Positions 17,265-26,459 are shown, numbered from the stretch's first letter. The stretch is DNA of 64,000 bases from Anderseniella sp039978075 (GCA_039978075.1 JBDWCA010000005.1:310001-374000); one strand, 5' to 3'. Notes: a model not told the origin generated them from the letters alone. A program made the numbers and translations.

Positions 17265-18821
17265 ATGTCAGATGTCGCCAAACAGCAGATACGCGCCTCA
17301 CGGCGTGGTGGCGGACGGGCCGGTCGGGCTGAAAGAAGGGCTGCAGCAGACACGGTTCGAAGCCCGGCAATTGTCACCCGAAAAATACCAACCTATGAAC
17401 TTTTCGGCGAAGACGCCCTCAATCGCATCGAGGCCCATGCTGACTGGATCCTGGCCGAAGTCGGGATTGAATTCAGGGGCGATCAGGAAGCGCTGGCGCT
17501 GTTTCGCCGCGCCGGAGCCGACGTTACCGGAGAACGGGTACGGTTCGAACCGGGGCTGGCCGCTAGCCTGTGCGCAACCGCACCGTCAAGCTTTCGCATG
17601 GAAGCCCGTGATCCTGCCAACGCAATTGTACTGGGCGATGACCATGTCGTGTTGATGCCCAGTTACGGGCCGCCTTTTGTCAGTGATCTTGATGGCGGCC
17701 GGCGCTATGCGACGCTGGAAGATTTTCACAACATCGTAAAACTCACCTACATGTCGCCATTCCTGAACCATTCAGGCGGCACGGTGTGCGAGCCGGTCGA
17801 TGTGCCGGTGAACAAGCGTCATCTGGATATGGTTTATGCCCATCTTCGCTATTCAACCAAACCGTTCATGGGGGCAGTGACCGCGCCTGAGCGGGCAGCA
17901 GACTCGATTGCAATGGCACGTATCGTGTTCGGGGCTGAGTACATGGAGAAAGCTTGCGTCATTCAGGGCAACATCAATGTCAATTCGCCGCTGGTTTATG
18001 ATCACGTCATGACGGGGGCACTGAAAGCCTATGCGCGAGCCAACCAGTCATGCGTGATATCGCCGTTTATTCTGGGCGGCGCGATGGGGCCGGTGACACA
18101 ACCGGCTCTGCTGGCGCAGTCGCATGCAGAAGCCATGGCCGGGATTGCGCTGAGCCAGTTGGTGCGCAAGGGCTCACCCATGGTGTACGGCAATTTTCTC
18201 ACCACCATGAACCTGAAAACAGGTGCACCGACGTTCGGCACACCGGAAGCCAACCTGTCGACATTTGCCATCGGCCAGTTGTGCCGGCGGCTGGGGTTGC
18301 CCCTGCGCTGCGGCGGTCAGTTGTGTGCGTCAAAGGTGGCTGACGGTCAGGCTATGCAGGAAGCTGCCAATTCCATGCTGACAGGCGTCCTGGCCGGTTC
18401 GAATTTCATTTTCCATTCTGCTGGATGGCTGGAGGGGGGGCTGACGCTGGGCTATGAGAAATTCGTCATGGATCTCGATCATTGCGGCATGATGTTGAAA
18501 ATGCTGTGCGGTCTGGAGGTTGACGAGAACTCTCTTGCAGCAGATGCGTTCCTGGAAAACCAGCCGGGCGAAAATTTTTTCGGCACCGCTCATACGCTGC
18601 GCAACTTCGAGACGGCGAACTACATGGCAGATCTTGCGGATACATCGTCGTTCGAGCAATGGTGCGAAGCCGGGAGCCTGACCATGGAACAGCGCGCAAA
18701 TGCGCGCTGGAAGACGATGCTGTCAGCTTACGAAACTCCACCAATTGATGTTGCTGTCGACGAGGCATTGAAGGACTTCATTGCCCGCAAAAAGCAATCG
18801 ATGCCCGACATGTGGCATTAG
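17265..18821 (+). CDS. MttB-family methyltransferase (non-pyrrolysine)
   Basis: The 518-residue product matches the trimethylamine methyltransferase MttB superfamily: SYGPPFVSDLDGGRRYATLEDF, KPFMGAVTAPERA, INVNSPLVYDHVM, ISPFILGGAMGPVT and GSPMVYGNFLTTMNLKTGAPTFGTPE. There is no in-frame UAG, so it is a non-pyrrolysine member; such members demethylate glycine betaine or related quaternary amines onto a corrinoid protein. No corrinoid protein or reactivation gene is in the window. The N-terminus is arginine- and glycine-rich (RASRRGGGRAGRAERR). Start ATG 17265 is chosen over the frame start at 17205. It sits between zapA and the 6S candidate, an unusual location. Confidence 0.85.
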   Translation: MSDVAKQQIRASRRGGGRAGRAERRAAADTVRSPAIVTRKIPTYELFGEDALNRIEAHADWILAEVGIEFRGDQEALALFRRAGADVTGERVRFEPGLAASLCATAPSSFRMEARDPANAIVLGDDHVVLMPSYGPPFVSDLDGGRRYATLEDFHNIVKLTYMSPFLNHSGGTVCEPVDVPVNKRHLDMVYAHLRYSTKPFMGAVTAPERAADSIAMARIVFGAEYMEKACVIQGNINVNSPLVYDHVMTGALKAYARANQSCVISPFILGGAMGPVTQPALLAQSHAEAMAGIALSQLVRKGSPMVYGNFLTTMNLKTGAPTFGTPEANLSTFAIGQLCRRLGLPLRCGGQLCASKVADGQAMQEAANSMLTGVLAGSNFIFHSAGWLEGGLTLGYEKFVMDLDHCGMMLKMLCGLEVDENSLAADAFLENQPGENFFGTAHTLRNFETANYMADLADTSSFEQWCEAGSLTMEQRANARWKTMLSAYETPPIDVAVDEALKDFIARKKQSMPDMWH

Positions 18822-18859
18822 GGTTGGCTTAGGCGGGAGGAAAAAAGCGACGAGCCACC

Positions 18860-19000
18860 ATAGGCCGTGGGAGTTCAAGATCTCGGGTCCCTACTGTTGT
18901 AGGTGGGCGCCGCGTGTCGCAGACCACGGTCCGAAACAGAGACAGCTCCCGTAGAAGATCTTATAGGCCCCAGAGAATAGTAACGCCATCACGCACCGGG
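18860..19000 (+). ncRNA. ssrS: Candidate 6S RNA
   Basis: This non-coding stretch lies directly upstream of the 5-formyltetrahydrofolate cyclo-ligase gene with zapA one gene further back, the order zapA-ssrS-fthC known from many proteobacteria. AAGATCT (18877-18883) pairs with AGATCTT (18956-18962) as a possible closing stem, extended by TGGG with CCCA (18969-18972). Inside are GTGGGCGCCGCG and ACGGTCCG, which recall the E. coli 6S segments GTGGCGCTCCGCG and CTCGGTCCG in the same order. The ends are uncertain, and the closed part is shorter than usual 6S RNA. Confidence 0.45.
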
Positions 19001-19110
19001 CAGCCCGTCTGAAACTATATGTACGCGCAGACAGGGCCGTTTTAAAGAGGCAAGTTTGCATCGCCTCTGCAGGTGACAACGTGCCAGCGAAGCTGTAAGA
19101 GCCACGCATC

Positions 19111-19707
19111 ATGAAAGACACTCAATTGATTGCAGGCGAAAAGAAGCTGGCGCGCAAGGCGGCCGGCGACGTGCGTAAGGCTGCGCATAAGCTGTTGAAG
19201 GCAAGTGCGGCTCAGGCCCTGGTTGACCAGGGGCTGGATTTTGCCGGTGAACTGACGGGTAAAACCGTGTCCGGTTTCATTCCGTACCTTAGTGAAATTG
19301 ACACCCGGCCTCTGCTTGACCAACTCGGTGCGCGCGGATGTCGAACTTGCGTCCCGGTGGTGATTGAGAACAATACACCTCTGGAGTTCCGGGTCTGGGC
19401 GCCGGGTCAACCGACGGTTCCCGGTCGCTGGGGCATCCCCGTTCCGCCGGACGGGACACTTGTCGTCGATCCGGATGTGCTGCTGGTGCCGATGCTGGCG
19501 TACGATATTTCCGGCTACCGGCTCGGTTATGGCGGCGGGTTTTATGATCGCACGCTGGAAAAACTACGGGCCATGAAACCGGTAATTGCCATTGGTGTTG
19601 CCTATTCAGCGCAACGGGTGGATGCGGTTGTGCGCGGCGATCATGATCAGCCGCTTGACTGGATTCTGACCGAGAAAGGCCCGCTCAAGCCCGGGAAACT
19701 GATATGA
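19111..19707 (+). CDS. fthC: 5-formyltetrahydrofolate cyclo-ligase
   Basis: The 198-residue product carries the family's C-terminal segments VDPDVLLVPMLAYDISGYRLGYGGGFYDRTLEKL (shown here as VLLVPMLAYD and RLGYGGGFYDRTL) and the early KTVSGFIPYLSEID region. It converts 5-formyl-THF to 5,10-methenyl-THF using ATP. The position downstream of a 6S RNA candidate is conserved. The ymdB-like gene overlaps its stop by ATGA. Confidence 0.9.
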   Translation: MKDTQLIAGEKKLARKAAGDVRKAAHKLLKASAAQALVDQGLDFAGELTGKTVSGFIPYLSEIDTRPLLDQLGARGCRTCVPVVIENNTPLEFRVWAPGQPTVPGRWGIPVPPDGTLVVDPDVLLVPMLAYDISGYRLGYGGGFYDRTLEKLRAMKPVIAIGVAYSAQRVDAVVRGDHDQPLDWILTEKGPLKPGKLI

Positions 19708-20528
19708 GACTGTTGTTTGTCGGAGATGTTGTGGGTCGGGCGGGGCGTAACGCAATCTCCTCGCATCTGCCCGGATTGCGTGCGCGGTTGAAGGCAGACT
19801 TTGTCGTGGTCAATGGTGAAAATGCCGCCGGCGGCTTTGGCATTACCGAAGACATATTCAACGAATTCCGTGATCAGGGCGCCGATGTGGTGACGTTGGG
19901 CAATCATGCCTGGGACCAGCGTGAGGCCCTGGTATTCATCGAACGTGCGCCGGAGCTGATCCGGCCGGTGAATTATCCCGCAGGCACACCGGGCAAGGGT
20001 GCAAATCTGTTTGAAACCGTTTCAGGCAAGCGCGTCCTGGTGATGAACGTCCTGGGCGTTGCGAAGATGGAGCCGCTGGGCGATCCGTTCGCCGCAGTGG
20101 AAAAGGAGCTTGAGGCTTGCCCGCTGGGCGACGTCGCCGATGCCGTGATTGTCGATATGCACGCGGAACTGACGTCGGAAAAGATGGCCATGGGCCATTT
20201 TTGTGATGGCCGGGCATCACTGGTGGTGGGCACGCATACCCATGTACCAACCGCTGACACGCATATTCTGGCCGGTGGCACCGGCTATCAGACAGATGCA
20301 GGCATGACCGGCGATTATGACAGTGTGATCGGGATGGAAAAAAATGAACCCTTGAACAGGTTCACCCGGCGTATTCCGTCAGGCAGGTTTTCGCCTGCGC
20401 TGGGACCGGCGACACTGTGTGGTGTTGTGGTTGAAACCGATGACAAAACCGGACTTGCAACCAGGGTTGCCGGCGTCCGCGTCGGTGGGCAGCTTCAGGA
20501 AACCTTGCCGGACTGGGCCTCGATCTGA
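19704..20528 (+). CDS. YmdB-family metallophosphoesterase (TIGR00282 type)
   Basis: This protein of 274 residues has the calcineurin-like metal sites: FVGDVVGRAG near the start, VVVNGENAAGGFG, VVTLGNHAWD and VVGTHTHVPTAD. The pattern fits the TIGR00282/YmdB group, whose members hydrolyse 2',3'-cyclic nucleotides. It is translationally coupled to fthC by an ATGA overlap, as in many alphaproteobacteria. Its 3' end overlaps a short convergent gene by 34 bases. Confidence 0.9.
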   Translation: MRLLFVGDVVGRAGRNAISSHLPGLRARLKADFVVVNGENAAGGFGITEDIFNEFRDQGADVVTLGNHAWDQREALVFIERAPELIRPVNYPAGTPGKGANLFETVSGKRVLVMNVLGVAKMEPLGDPFAAVEKELEACPLGDVADAVIVDMHAELTSEKMAMGHFCDGRASLVVGTHTHVPTADTHILAGGTGYQTDAGMTGDYDSVIGMEKNEPLNRFTRRIPSGRFSPALGPATLCGVVVETDDKTGLATRVAGVRVGGQLQETLPDWASI

Positions 20529-20824
20529 GCCGCGATGGTGCGCAGTTTGGCCATGCGCTCGGCGTAATCCGACAGTGCCATGACACGGGCGCAATCGACA
20601 CTGGCAGATGCCTTGTCTCCGTCATCGATCAGGTGCCGGGCAGCCGACATGGCGTCTTCCATGCGGTGAACAGTTGCCTGCATTGTCCCCGCCGTCCTGA
20701 GCGCATCGCCGGGTGTTGAATTGCGTGCAACACCGTGCAGCGAAGTCAGCAGTGATGCCATCGCAGAGCGTGCCATATCCGCCGTTTCAGAAATATGGCG
20801 ATCCAGTTTGTCAGCCGTTTTCAA
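20495..20824 (-). CDS. Small helical protein of unknown function
   Basis: This 109-residue open frame starts at a TTG (20824) with GGA about 10 bases upstream. The composition is alanine-, methionine- and lysine-rich with repeated amphipathic helix patterns (MARSAMASLLTSLHGVA, AMSAARHLIDDGDKASASVDCARVMALSDYAERM). I do not recognise a family. Base composition by codon position looks like coding sequence, but the tail-to-tail overlap with the ymdB-like gene and the TTG start lower confidence. Confidence 0.5.
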   Translation of the reverse strand: MKTADKLDRHISETADMARSAMASLLTSLHGVARNSTPGDALRTAGTMQATVHRMEDAMSAARHLIDDGDKASASVDCARVMALSDYAERMAKLRTIAAQIEAQSGKVS

Positions 20825-21030
20825 TTTATGCCGTCCATTGCCGTATTAATTATGGAAGTTAACTGTGACGCGACAACCTCTAACAGCCGGTAAATGGTTT
20901 AGATTCAAGTTTAATGTGGATCATCGCACATTCTGGGTCATATGCGTGCATCTGGACAGCACAGGGTGTGCTGGTCTAGACGAATGCAACAAAATTCAGC
21001 CGATTTGCATTTCTGGAGGGGATGAGGGCC

Positions 21031-21780
21031 ATGGCCGGACATTCACAATTTAAAAACATCATGCATCGCAAGGGCCGCCAGGATGCGGTGCGCGCCAAGA
21101 TGTTCTCAAAACTGTCCAAGGAAATTACCGTTGCTGCCAAAATGGGTGGGCCTGATCTGGACTCCAATGCCCGTCTCCGGCTGGCTGTCCAGAATGCCAA
21201 GTCGCAGTCCATGCCCAAGGACAACATTCAGCGGGCCATCAACAAGTCGCAAGGCGGCGATGCGGAAGATTACGAGTCGATCCGGTATGAAGGCTACGGA
21301 CCCGGCGGTGTTGCCGTGATCGTCGAAACCCTGACCGACAACCGCAACCGGACGGCCGGGGCGGTTCGCTCCTACTTCACCAAGCATGGCGGCAATATGG
21401 GCGAAACCGGATCAGTATCCTTCATGTTCGACCGGGTCGGCGAAATTGTCTACAAACCGGAAGCCGGTGACGAAGACACGGTCATGATGGCGGCTATCGA
21501 AGCAGGTGCCGATGACGTGTCCTCAGACGGCGATGGTCATGTGGTGATCTGCACGTTTGAAAACATCGGCGATGTGTCTTCCGCGCTGGAGACGGATCTT
21601 GGCGAAGCAGACTCGGTCAATATCGTCTGGAAGCCACAGACCAATACGGACCTTGATGAAGACAAGGCCGGCACCCTGATGAAGCTCATGGCGGCCTTTG
21701 ACGACGATGAGGATGTACAAAGCGTATTTTCAAACTTCCAGGTGTCTGATGAGGTAATGGCCAAGCTGACGGCGGCCTAA
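21031..21780 (+). CDS. yebC: YebC/PmpR family transcription or translation factor
   Basis: This 249-residue protein opens MAGHSQFKNIMHRKGRQD, a clear YebC signature, and continues with ITVAAKMGGPDL, NAKSQSMPKDNIQRAI and EGYGPGGVAVIVETLTDNRNRT. YebC proteins were described as DNA-binding regulators and more recently as factors for ribosomes stalled at prolines. GGAGGG at 21015-21020 supports ATG 21031. In many alphaproteobacteria ruvC follows directly; here about 11.8 kb intervene. Confidence 0.93.
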   Translation: MAGHSQFKNIMHRKGRQDAVRAKMFSKLSKEITVAAKMGGPDLDSNARLRLAVQNAKSQSMPKDNIQRAINKSQGGDAEDYESIRYEGYGPGGVAVIVETLTDNRNRTAGAVRSYFTKHGGNMGETGSVSFMFDRVGEIVYKPEAGDEDTVMMAAIEAGADDVSSDGDGHVVICTFENIGDVSSALETDLGEADSVNIVWKPQTNTDLDEDKAGTLMKLMAAFDDDEDVQSVFSNFQVSDEVMAKLTAA

Positions 21781-21800
21781 GCCTGGACACCTCAGGAAAT

Positions 21801-22595
21801 TCAAGGCAACGACAACCATCCTGCGCGATCAGGCAGTTCGGGCCGGAAATAGCAGATCATGCGGCCGTCCGGGCCTGCTGTTGCGGCCTCGCCCCACGGG
21901 GCCACGCCATGCAGGGACAGGCGGTGGGCAAGGTAGGTTTCGCCGGGCCGGGCGTGAAGGACGACACGCCGGCACTCATCAAAGCACTGTTTACGCGCGC
22001 GCTGGTAAATCTCGGTCAGGTCAACACTGATCCAGTCGGCCGGTGGTATAGTGCCCATCACAGACACAAATGCGTTCCGCATGATTTCGTGCGATCCTTC
22101 CCAGATCACAAAAGGTGAAGCGTCAGGGCTGGCCTCGACCATGGGGATGCCAAGCACGAATGCATGACCTTCTTCCAGAAACCGCCGTCTTGGCTGGCCA
22201 ATGCCGCGCAGACCGTCAACATGGGCAGCGTCCCGGTTCTTGCGGAAATTGTGCTGACCTTCGGTTTCACCCTGCATGGGCTGCGGGTATCCCGGATAAC
22301 AGATGGAAACCTGCGCCTGATCCCAGTTGAACGGGGGCAGGTCAAGTTCGGAATTGATGAAATCAATTGCCCTGCCTGCCAGAGGCGGTCCATGGGCCAG
22401 GCGGCCCGAGGTGTCATTGGGCAGCGCATTGACGCCTGCAAACCAGGTGCCCTGATACCGTGTCCATTGTTCCTGGGCAGGGTCTGTCAGGGTTGTCCGG
22501 GCGGTGGGCAATGCATGTTCGACCCAGCATTTTACAGCCGGATCGGGCCCGAACGAGCACCAGCCCTTCGAGAAAAACTGCTCCGCCTTGTTCAT
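21801..22595 (-). CDS. Phytanoyl-CoA dioxygenase-like Fe(II)/2-oxoglutarate enzyme
   Basis: The product has 264 residues and a plausible iron-binding facial triad: AAHVDGL (His-x-Asp) and a distal histidine in HRLSLHGVAPW, followed by an arginine in GRMICYFRPE that could bind 2-oxoglutarate. Spacing fits the PhyH-like fold. The substrate is unknown. Its ATG starts on the base after the TGA of the amidase gene, so the two are coupled; this suggests that hydroxylation and amide cleavage act on the same or related compounds. Confidence 0.7.
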   Translation of the reverse strand: MNKAEQFFSKGWCSFGPDPAVKCWVEHALPTARTTLTDPAQEQWTRYQGTWFAGVNALPNDTSGRLAHGPPLAGRAIDFINSELDLPPFNWDQAQVSICYPGYPQPMQGETEGQHNFRKNRDAAHVDGLRGIGQPRRRFLEEGHAFVLGIPMVEASPDASPFVIWEGSHEIMRNAFVSVMGTIPPADWISVDLTEIYQRARKQCFDECRRVVLHARPGETYLAHRLSLHGVAPWGEAATAGPDGRMICYFRPELPDRAGWLSLP

Positions 22596-23999
22596 TCAAC
22601 CGGCTGCAGGATCAACAGGAAGTGCTGGAACGCCGCCTGCTTCAATGGCTTCTCCCGCTGCAAGCAGGGTGTCCTCGCGATACCGTCCGCCAATCAGCTG
22701 AACACCTACGGGTATATTGCCTTCGGTCATGCCGGTGGACACGGTGAGCCCCGGCAACCCCATCAGTGGCAGCCCGACCTGGGTCAGTTGCGCCTCCATG
22801 GCCCGGTCGAAGCTTTCCGGTGATTCAACGTCCAGCAGATCGGGAAATGGCAGTTCGCCTGAAACCGGGCATAGCAGCACCGGATAGCGATCCAGGAACA
22901 TCTGCCAGTCGCGCGTCAGCGTGGCTCGGCGCTGGAGGGCGTCCAGTATGCCGTTCATGTCCGGTTCCGGACAAAGGCGCACCATCTGATCATAAACGAA
23001 CAAGGCGTCCGGATCGGCTTCTTTCCTGACGGCTTCAGCAGCGCCACGGCGGAATTCGGCGAGCCATAATGTGGCCTGCAGCAAGGCAGGCTCCCTGAAC
23101 GGCGGGCACTCCACCTCTTCTACCTGCCAGCCGGCATCGGTCAGTCTTTTGGCTGCATCGCGCAAGGCGGTTTCAACGGCAGCGTCAACCTTCATGCCTT
23201 CCGGCGCGATCGTCAGTGCCGCGCGTTTGGGCTGTTCCGGCAGGTTGGTTGGAACCGGTACCCACCAGGGGTCACGCAGGTCCTGCGCTGCCATGGCTTC
23301 AAATCCCAGCCGTACATCGCCGATGGTGCGGGCCAGCTGTCCGGAAACTGCCATCAGCTGCCCGCCAATATGGCGGTCTGGCGCGGTGAAATTTACCGCC
23401 GGTACGCGGCCCAGGGTGGGGCGCAGGCCGTGGATGCCACAGGCATAAGCCGGGTACCTGACCGAACCGCCGATGTCCGTTCCGTGACCAATGCAGCCGA
23501 TTCCGGCAGCGGTTGCAGCCGCGCCCCCACCAGAAGAACCCCCGGGTGTGATGTTGGGATTCTGCGGGTTTTTGGTATGACCGTGCAGCGAGTTGCGGCA
23601 AAACCAGCGAATTGAAAAGGCCGGTGTGTTGGTTCGCCCGATGACGATGGCCCCGGCAGCGCGCAGATTTGCCACCACCGGATTGTCCTGTTCCGCCACC
23701 AGGTCTTTCTGCAGGCGAAGGCCGTTTGTGGTGGCAAACCCCTTTTGATCGACATTGACTTTTACTGTGACCGGAACGCCAACGAGAGACGGCAGACGAT
23801 CGCCCCGGGCAACGGCTTCATCCGTGGCCGCTGCGGTTGCCAACGCTTCTTCAGGCATGAATTGCACAACGGCGTTTATGGCCGGGTTGACTGCATCGAG
23901 CCTGGCAAGAGCGTCACGGGTAACCTCGACTGCCGAAACGGCGCCCAGCCGGACGAGCTGGGCGATTTCAGCAGCGGGTTTCTTCCAGAGATCAGACAT
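22596..23999 (-). CDS. Amidase-signature family hydrolase
   Basis: The product (467 residues) has the complete Ser-cisSer-Lys catalytic triad: Lys80 in GVPVTVKVNVD, Ser155 in TPGGSSGGGAAA and Ser179 in TDIGGSVRYPA. The overall length is typical for amidases acting on small amides; GatA is less likely because gatB and gatC are absent. ATG 23999 is chosen because residues upstream (frame open to 24095) lack family features. It forms a two-gene unit with the dioxygenase-like gene (TGAATG junction). Confidence 0.88.
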   Translation of the reverse strand: MSDLWKKPAAEIAQLVRLGAVSAVEVTRDALARLDAVNPAINAVVQFMPEEALATAAATDEAVARGDRLPSLVGVPVTVKVNVDQKGFATTNGLRLQKDLVAEQDNPVVANLRAAGAIVIGRTNTPAFSIRWFCRNSLHGHTKNPQNPNITPGGSSGGGAAATAAGIGCIGHGTDIGGSVRYPAYACGIHGLRPTLGRVPAVNFTAPDRHIGGQLMAVSGQLARTIGDVRLGFEAMAAQDLRDPWWVPVPTNLPEQPKRAALTIAPEGMKVDAAVETALRDAAKRLTDAGWQVEEVECPPFREPALLQATLWLAEFRRGAAEAVRKEADPDALFVYDQMVRLCPEPDMNGILDALQRRATLTRDWQMFLDRYPVLLCPVSGELPFPDLLDVESPESFDRAMEAQLTQVGLPLMGLPGLTVSTGMTEGNIPVGVQLIGGRYREDTLLAAGEAIEAGGVPALPVDPAAG

Positions 24000-24195
24000 G
24001 CGGGGTTCCGATTGTTGTGAATAGGCGATGGGCGAGTGTGATTCCGGTACCTTCATCACGTCAAGAGGCCTAAACAGGGAGGCAGCCATGTTCATGTCAC
24101 TAACGCTTCGTCAAGAAACTTGCTTGATTGCAAATGTTTCCCGGTTAAGGTGCCTTTGGGACGGCATTGAATTGCGACGAAAAATGGAGGGCGCG

Positions 24196-24552
24196 ATGAC
24201 TGCCAAGGATGTCAAACAAACATTAAAGGACGAAGCTGATCTGCTTGACCACATGATCAAGGCGGTCAAAAGTTTTGACAACAGCGGGTTCAACGGCCAG
24301 GCGAAGTTTATCCAGAATAGCTGGGCGGAGTTTCTGGGCGATCGGTGCCGGACGAACAGGTCTCTTCAGGAAGCTGACGACTATGAACTGGTAATAGATC
24401 TGACCGAAGAGAAATGTCAGGTTGAGCAGTATGTAAAGGCTACCAACTCGACTGCAGGCTATACCGAGACGTGGGATAAGTTTCTCACATGCGAACGGGA
24501 CATACTCGAAAAACTGGTCGAGAAGGCCCGGAACGGCAAGTCTGCCCAATAG
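24196..24552 (+). CDS. Hypothetical protein, acidic and helical
   Basis: The protein has 118 residues. A strong GGAGGG ribosome-binding site (24186-24191) supports ATG 24196 over the longer frame start at 24028. The sequence is charged and helical, with four tryptophan/tyrosine-containing helices (SWAEFLGDRCRTNRS, ETWDKFLTCERDILEKLVEKARNG) and no signal peptide or membrane helix. I recognise no family. It lies 65 bases before the adenylate cyclase gene on the same strand and could share its transcript. Confidence 0.6.
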   Translation: MTAKDVKQTLKDEADLLDHMIKAVKSFDNSGFNGQAKFIQNSWAEFLGDRCRTNRSLQEADDYELVIDLTEEKCQVEQYVKATNSTAGYTETWDKFLTCERDILEKLVEKARNGKSAQ

Positions 24553-24617
24553 ACAGTGCAGCATACTAACCAAACCTCTGCGTGTTGCATTGAGCTGTCC
24601 GGGGAGACCAACAAATA

Positions 24618-26459
24618 ATGATCAAGGCAAAGTCTGTTCGCCGGCTGGCGGCTGTGCTGGTTGCTGACGTTGCTAACTATACCGGGTTGATGGGAGTAGA
24701 CGAAGCTGGCACGCATGAGCTGTTGATTTCTCAACGTGAGCTTATTGTTGATCCTGAGGTTGATGCTCATGCCGGTCGGATTGTAAAATCTACCGGCGAT
24801 GGCGTCATGGTCGAGTTTCCAAGTGTGATTGCCGCTGTCAACTGTGCGGTCGAATTGCAAGCCCAGTTGATTAGAAAAAACCAGGATGTGCCGGCGGACA
24901 GGAAACTGCGCTGGCGCATCGGTATCAACTATGGCGACATAATAGTTGAACCCAATGACATTTACGGCGACAGCGTCAACATCGCTGCCAGACTGGAAGC
25001 CCTCGCGGAACCCGATGGCATCTGTATCTCCGAGAAAGTGTTTCGCGAAGTCCGTGCCAAAATAGGCGTGACCTTCGAGTCAATCGGCAAGCAGCGCCTC
25101 AAGAACATTGTCGAGCCTGTCACGGTTTACCGTTCCAGCTTTGAGATGGGCAAGGAAGCAGAACCGTTCAACCCGGCTGCTCCGCCGTCGCGTGCACCGT
25201 TAAGCGACCGCCCGTCCGTGGCGATTCTTCCCTTTGCGAATTTGTCACCTGGCAAGGAAAATCAATACCTGGTCGACGGGTTGACCGAAGAGTTGATTTT
25301 TGACCTGTCAATGTCGCCGGAGTTCTTTGTCATTGATCGCGGGTCGAGTTTCATCTTCAGCGGCCACCATCATGATCTGCGTGATGTCGCGGACAAGCTG
25401 GGTGTCCGCTATCTGGTGATGGGCAGCTTGCAGCAGGGCGACGGCCGCATCCGGGTTACGTCGGAACTCATCGAAGCGGACACCGGAATCCAGCTGTGGA
25501 CCAGCAGGTACAACCGCCGGAGCCCTGATGTGCTGGAAGTTGTTGATGAAATTGCACGGTCAATAGCGGCTTCGCTGATGACCAGTTCCGGACAGATCGC
25601 CAAAGCCGAGTTGAAACGGCAGGTTGTCAAAGCGCCCAAGGAGTTTACGGTTTACGACCGCTATCTCAGGGCAAGAGACTGTTTTCACAAGTCGCTCCTG
25701 CCGCCATGGGACAGAGGCAAGGACTGGAGCCGGCTGGCAAAGGAGAAATTTGCCAAAACCATTGCGATGAGTGATCCGCCCTACTGGCCGGCTGTTGCCG
25801 GGCTTGCCTGGCAGCATGCCATCGACTTTGACTGGGACTACTCAGATGATTACGAGGCGTCCGGTCAGCAGGCGTTCGAACATGCGCTAAGAGCGGTCAG
25901 AAACGAACCGGACCTGCACTTGGGACAATGGATTCTCGGTTGGGCCTATCTGTTTGTCAAACATGATTTTGATCGTGCCGAGCATCACTACAGTCTGGCT
26001 CGTGAATTGAATCTGGGTGATTGCAGACTGCTTGCCGAAATGGCGCAACTGTTCATTCTGACCGGCCGCTATGAGCAGGCAATCATGAATCTCAATCAGG
26101 CCATCAGACTGCACCCCTATCATGAGCAATGGTATGATGAATTTCTGGGATGGGCCTATGAAGAAAACGGTCAACCCGACCGTGCCGTTGAAACTCTGGG
26201 ACGGTTTACCGAACTGGAAGGGACATGGAGCTATCTAATCCTGGCACGATCATACCTGCAACTGGGTAAACCTGACAAAGTCAAAGAGTACTTCAAGCAT
26301 GTTGACCGGTTGCACAGGCAAAGTACCGGACAGGCTTTCACCTTGGAGGCGTGGACCGACTGGATTCACCGGAAGGACCCGTACCAGAACCCGGATCGCG
26401 CCAAGCGGGTGATTGATTTGACCAGGGCCGTTGTAGACTGCGCGAACGGCAACACCTGA
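24618..26459 (+). CDS. Class III adenylate/guanylate cyclase with TolB-like and TPR regions
   Basis: This protein of 613 residues starts with a class III cyclase domain (about 5-170): metal aspartates Asp17 (LVADVANYTG) and Asp61 (KSTGDGVMVEF), and the transition-state pair Asn121/Arg125 in DSVNIAARLEAL, so it should be active. Next comes a FlgO/TolB-like segment (about 195-320: PSVAILPFANLSPGKENQYL, LVMGSLQQGDGRIRV), common in this cyclase architecture, then TPR-like helices (about 400-600). There is no membrane helix. It is probably a cytoplasmic cAMP-making sensor. Two membrane proteins with nucleotide-binding-like domains lie 5 kb away. Confidence 0.88.
   Translation: MIKAKSVRRLAAVLVADVANYTGLMGVDEAGTHELLISQRELIVDPEVDAHAGRIVKSTGDGVMVEFPSVIAAVNCAVELQAQLIRKNQDVPADRKLRWRIGINYGDIIVEPNDIYGDSVNIAARLEALAEPDGICISEKVFREVRAKIGVTFESIGKQRLKNIVEPVTVYRSSFEMGKEAEPFNPAAPPSRAPLSDRPSVAILPFANLSPGKENQYLVDGLTEELIFDLSMSPEFFVIDRGSSFIFSGHHHDLRDVADKLGVRYLVMGSLQQGDGRIRVTSELIEADTGIQLWTSRYNRRSPDVLEVVDEIARSIAASLMTSSGQIAKAELKRQVVKAPKEFTVYDRYLRARDCFHKSLLPPWDRGKDWSRLAKEKFAKTIAMSDPPYWPAVAGLAWQHAIDFDWDYSDDYEASGQQAFEHALRAVRNEPDLHLGQWILGWAYLFVKHDFDRAEHHYSLARELNLGDCRLLAEMAQLFILTGRYEQAIMNLNQAIRLHPYHEQWYDEFLGWAYEENGQPDRAVETLGRFTELEGTWSYLILARSYLQLGKPDKVKEYFKHVDRLHRQSTGQAFTLEAWTDWIHRKDPYQNPDRAKRVIDLTRAVVDCANGNT

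Noticed and set aside
17265..18821. Pyrrolysine-type MttB
   Set aside because: There is no in-frame UAG in the gene and no pyl genes nearby.
22596..23999. Glutamyl-tRNA amidotransferase subunit A (gatA)
   Set aside because: gatB and gatC are absent and the gene is coupled to a dioxygenase-like gene, so a small-molecule amidase is more likely.
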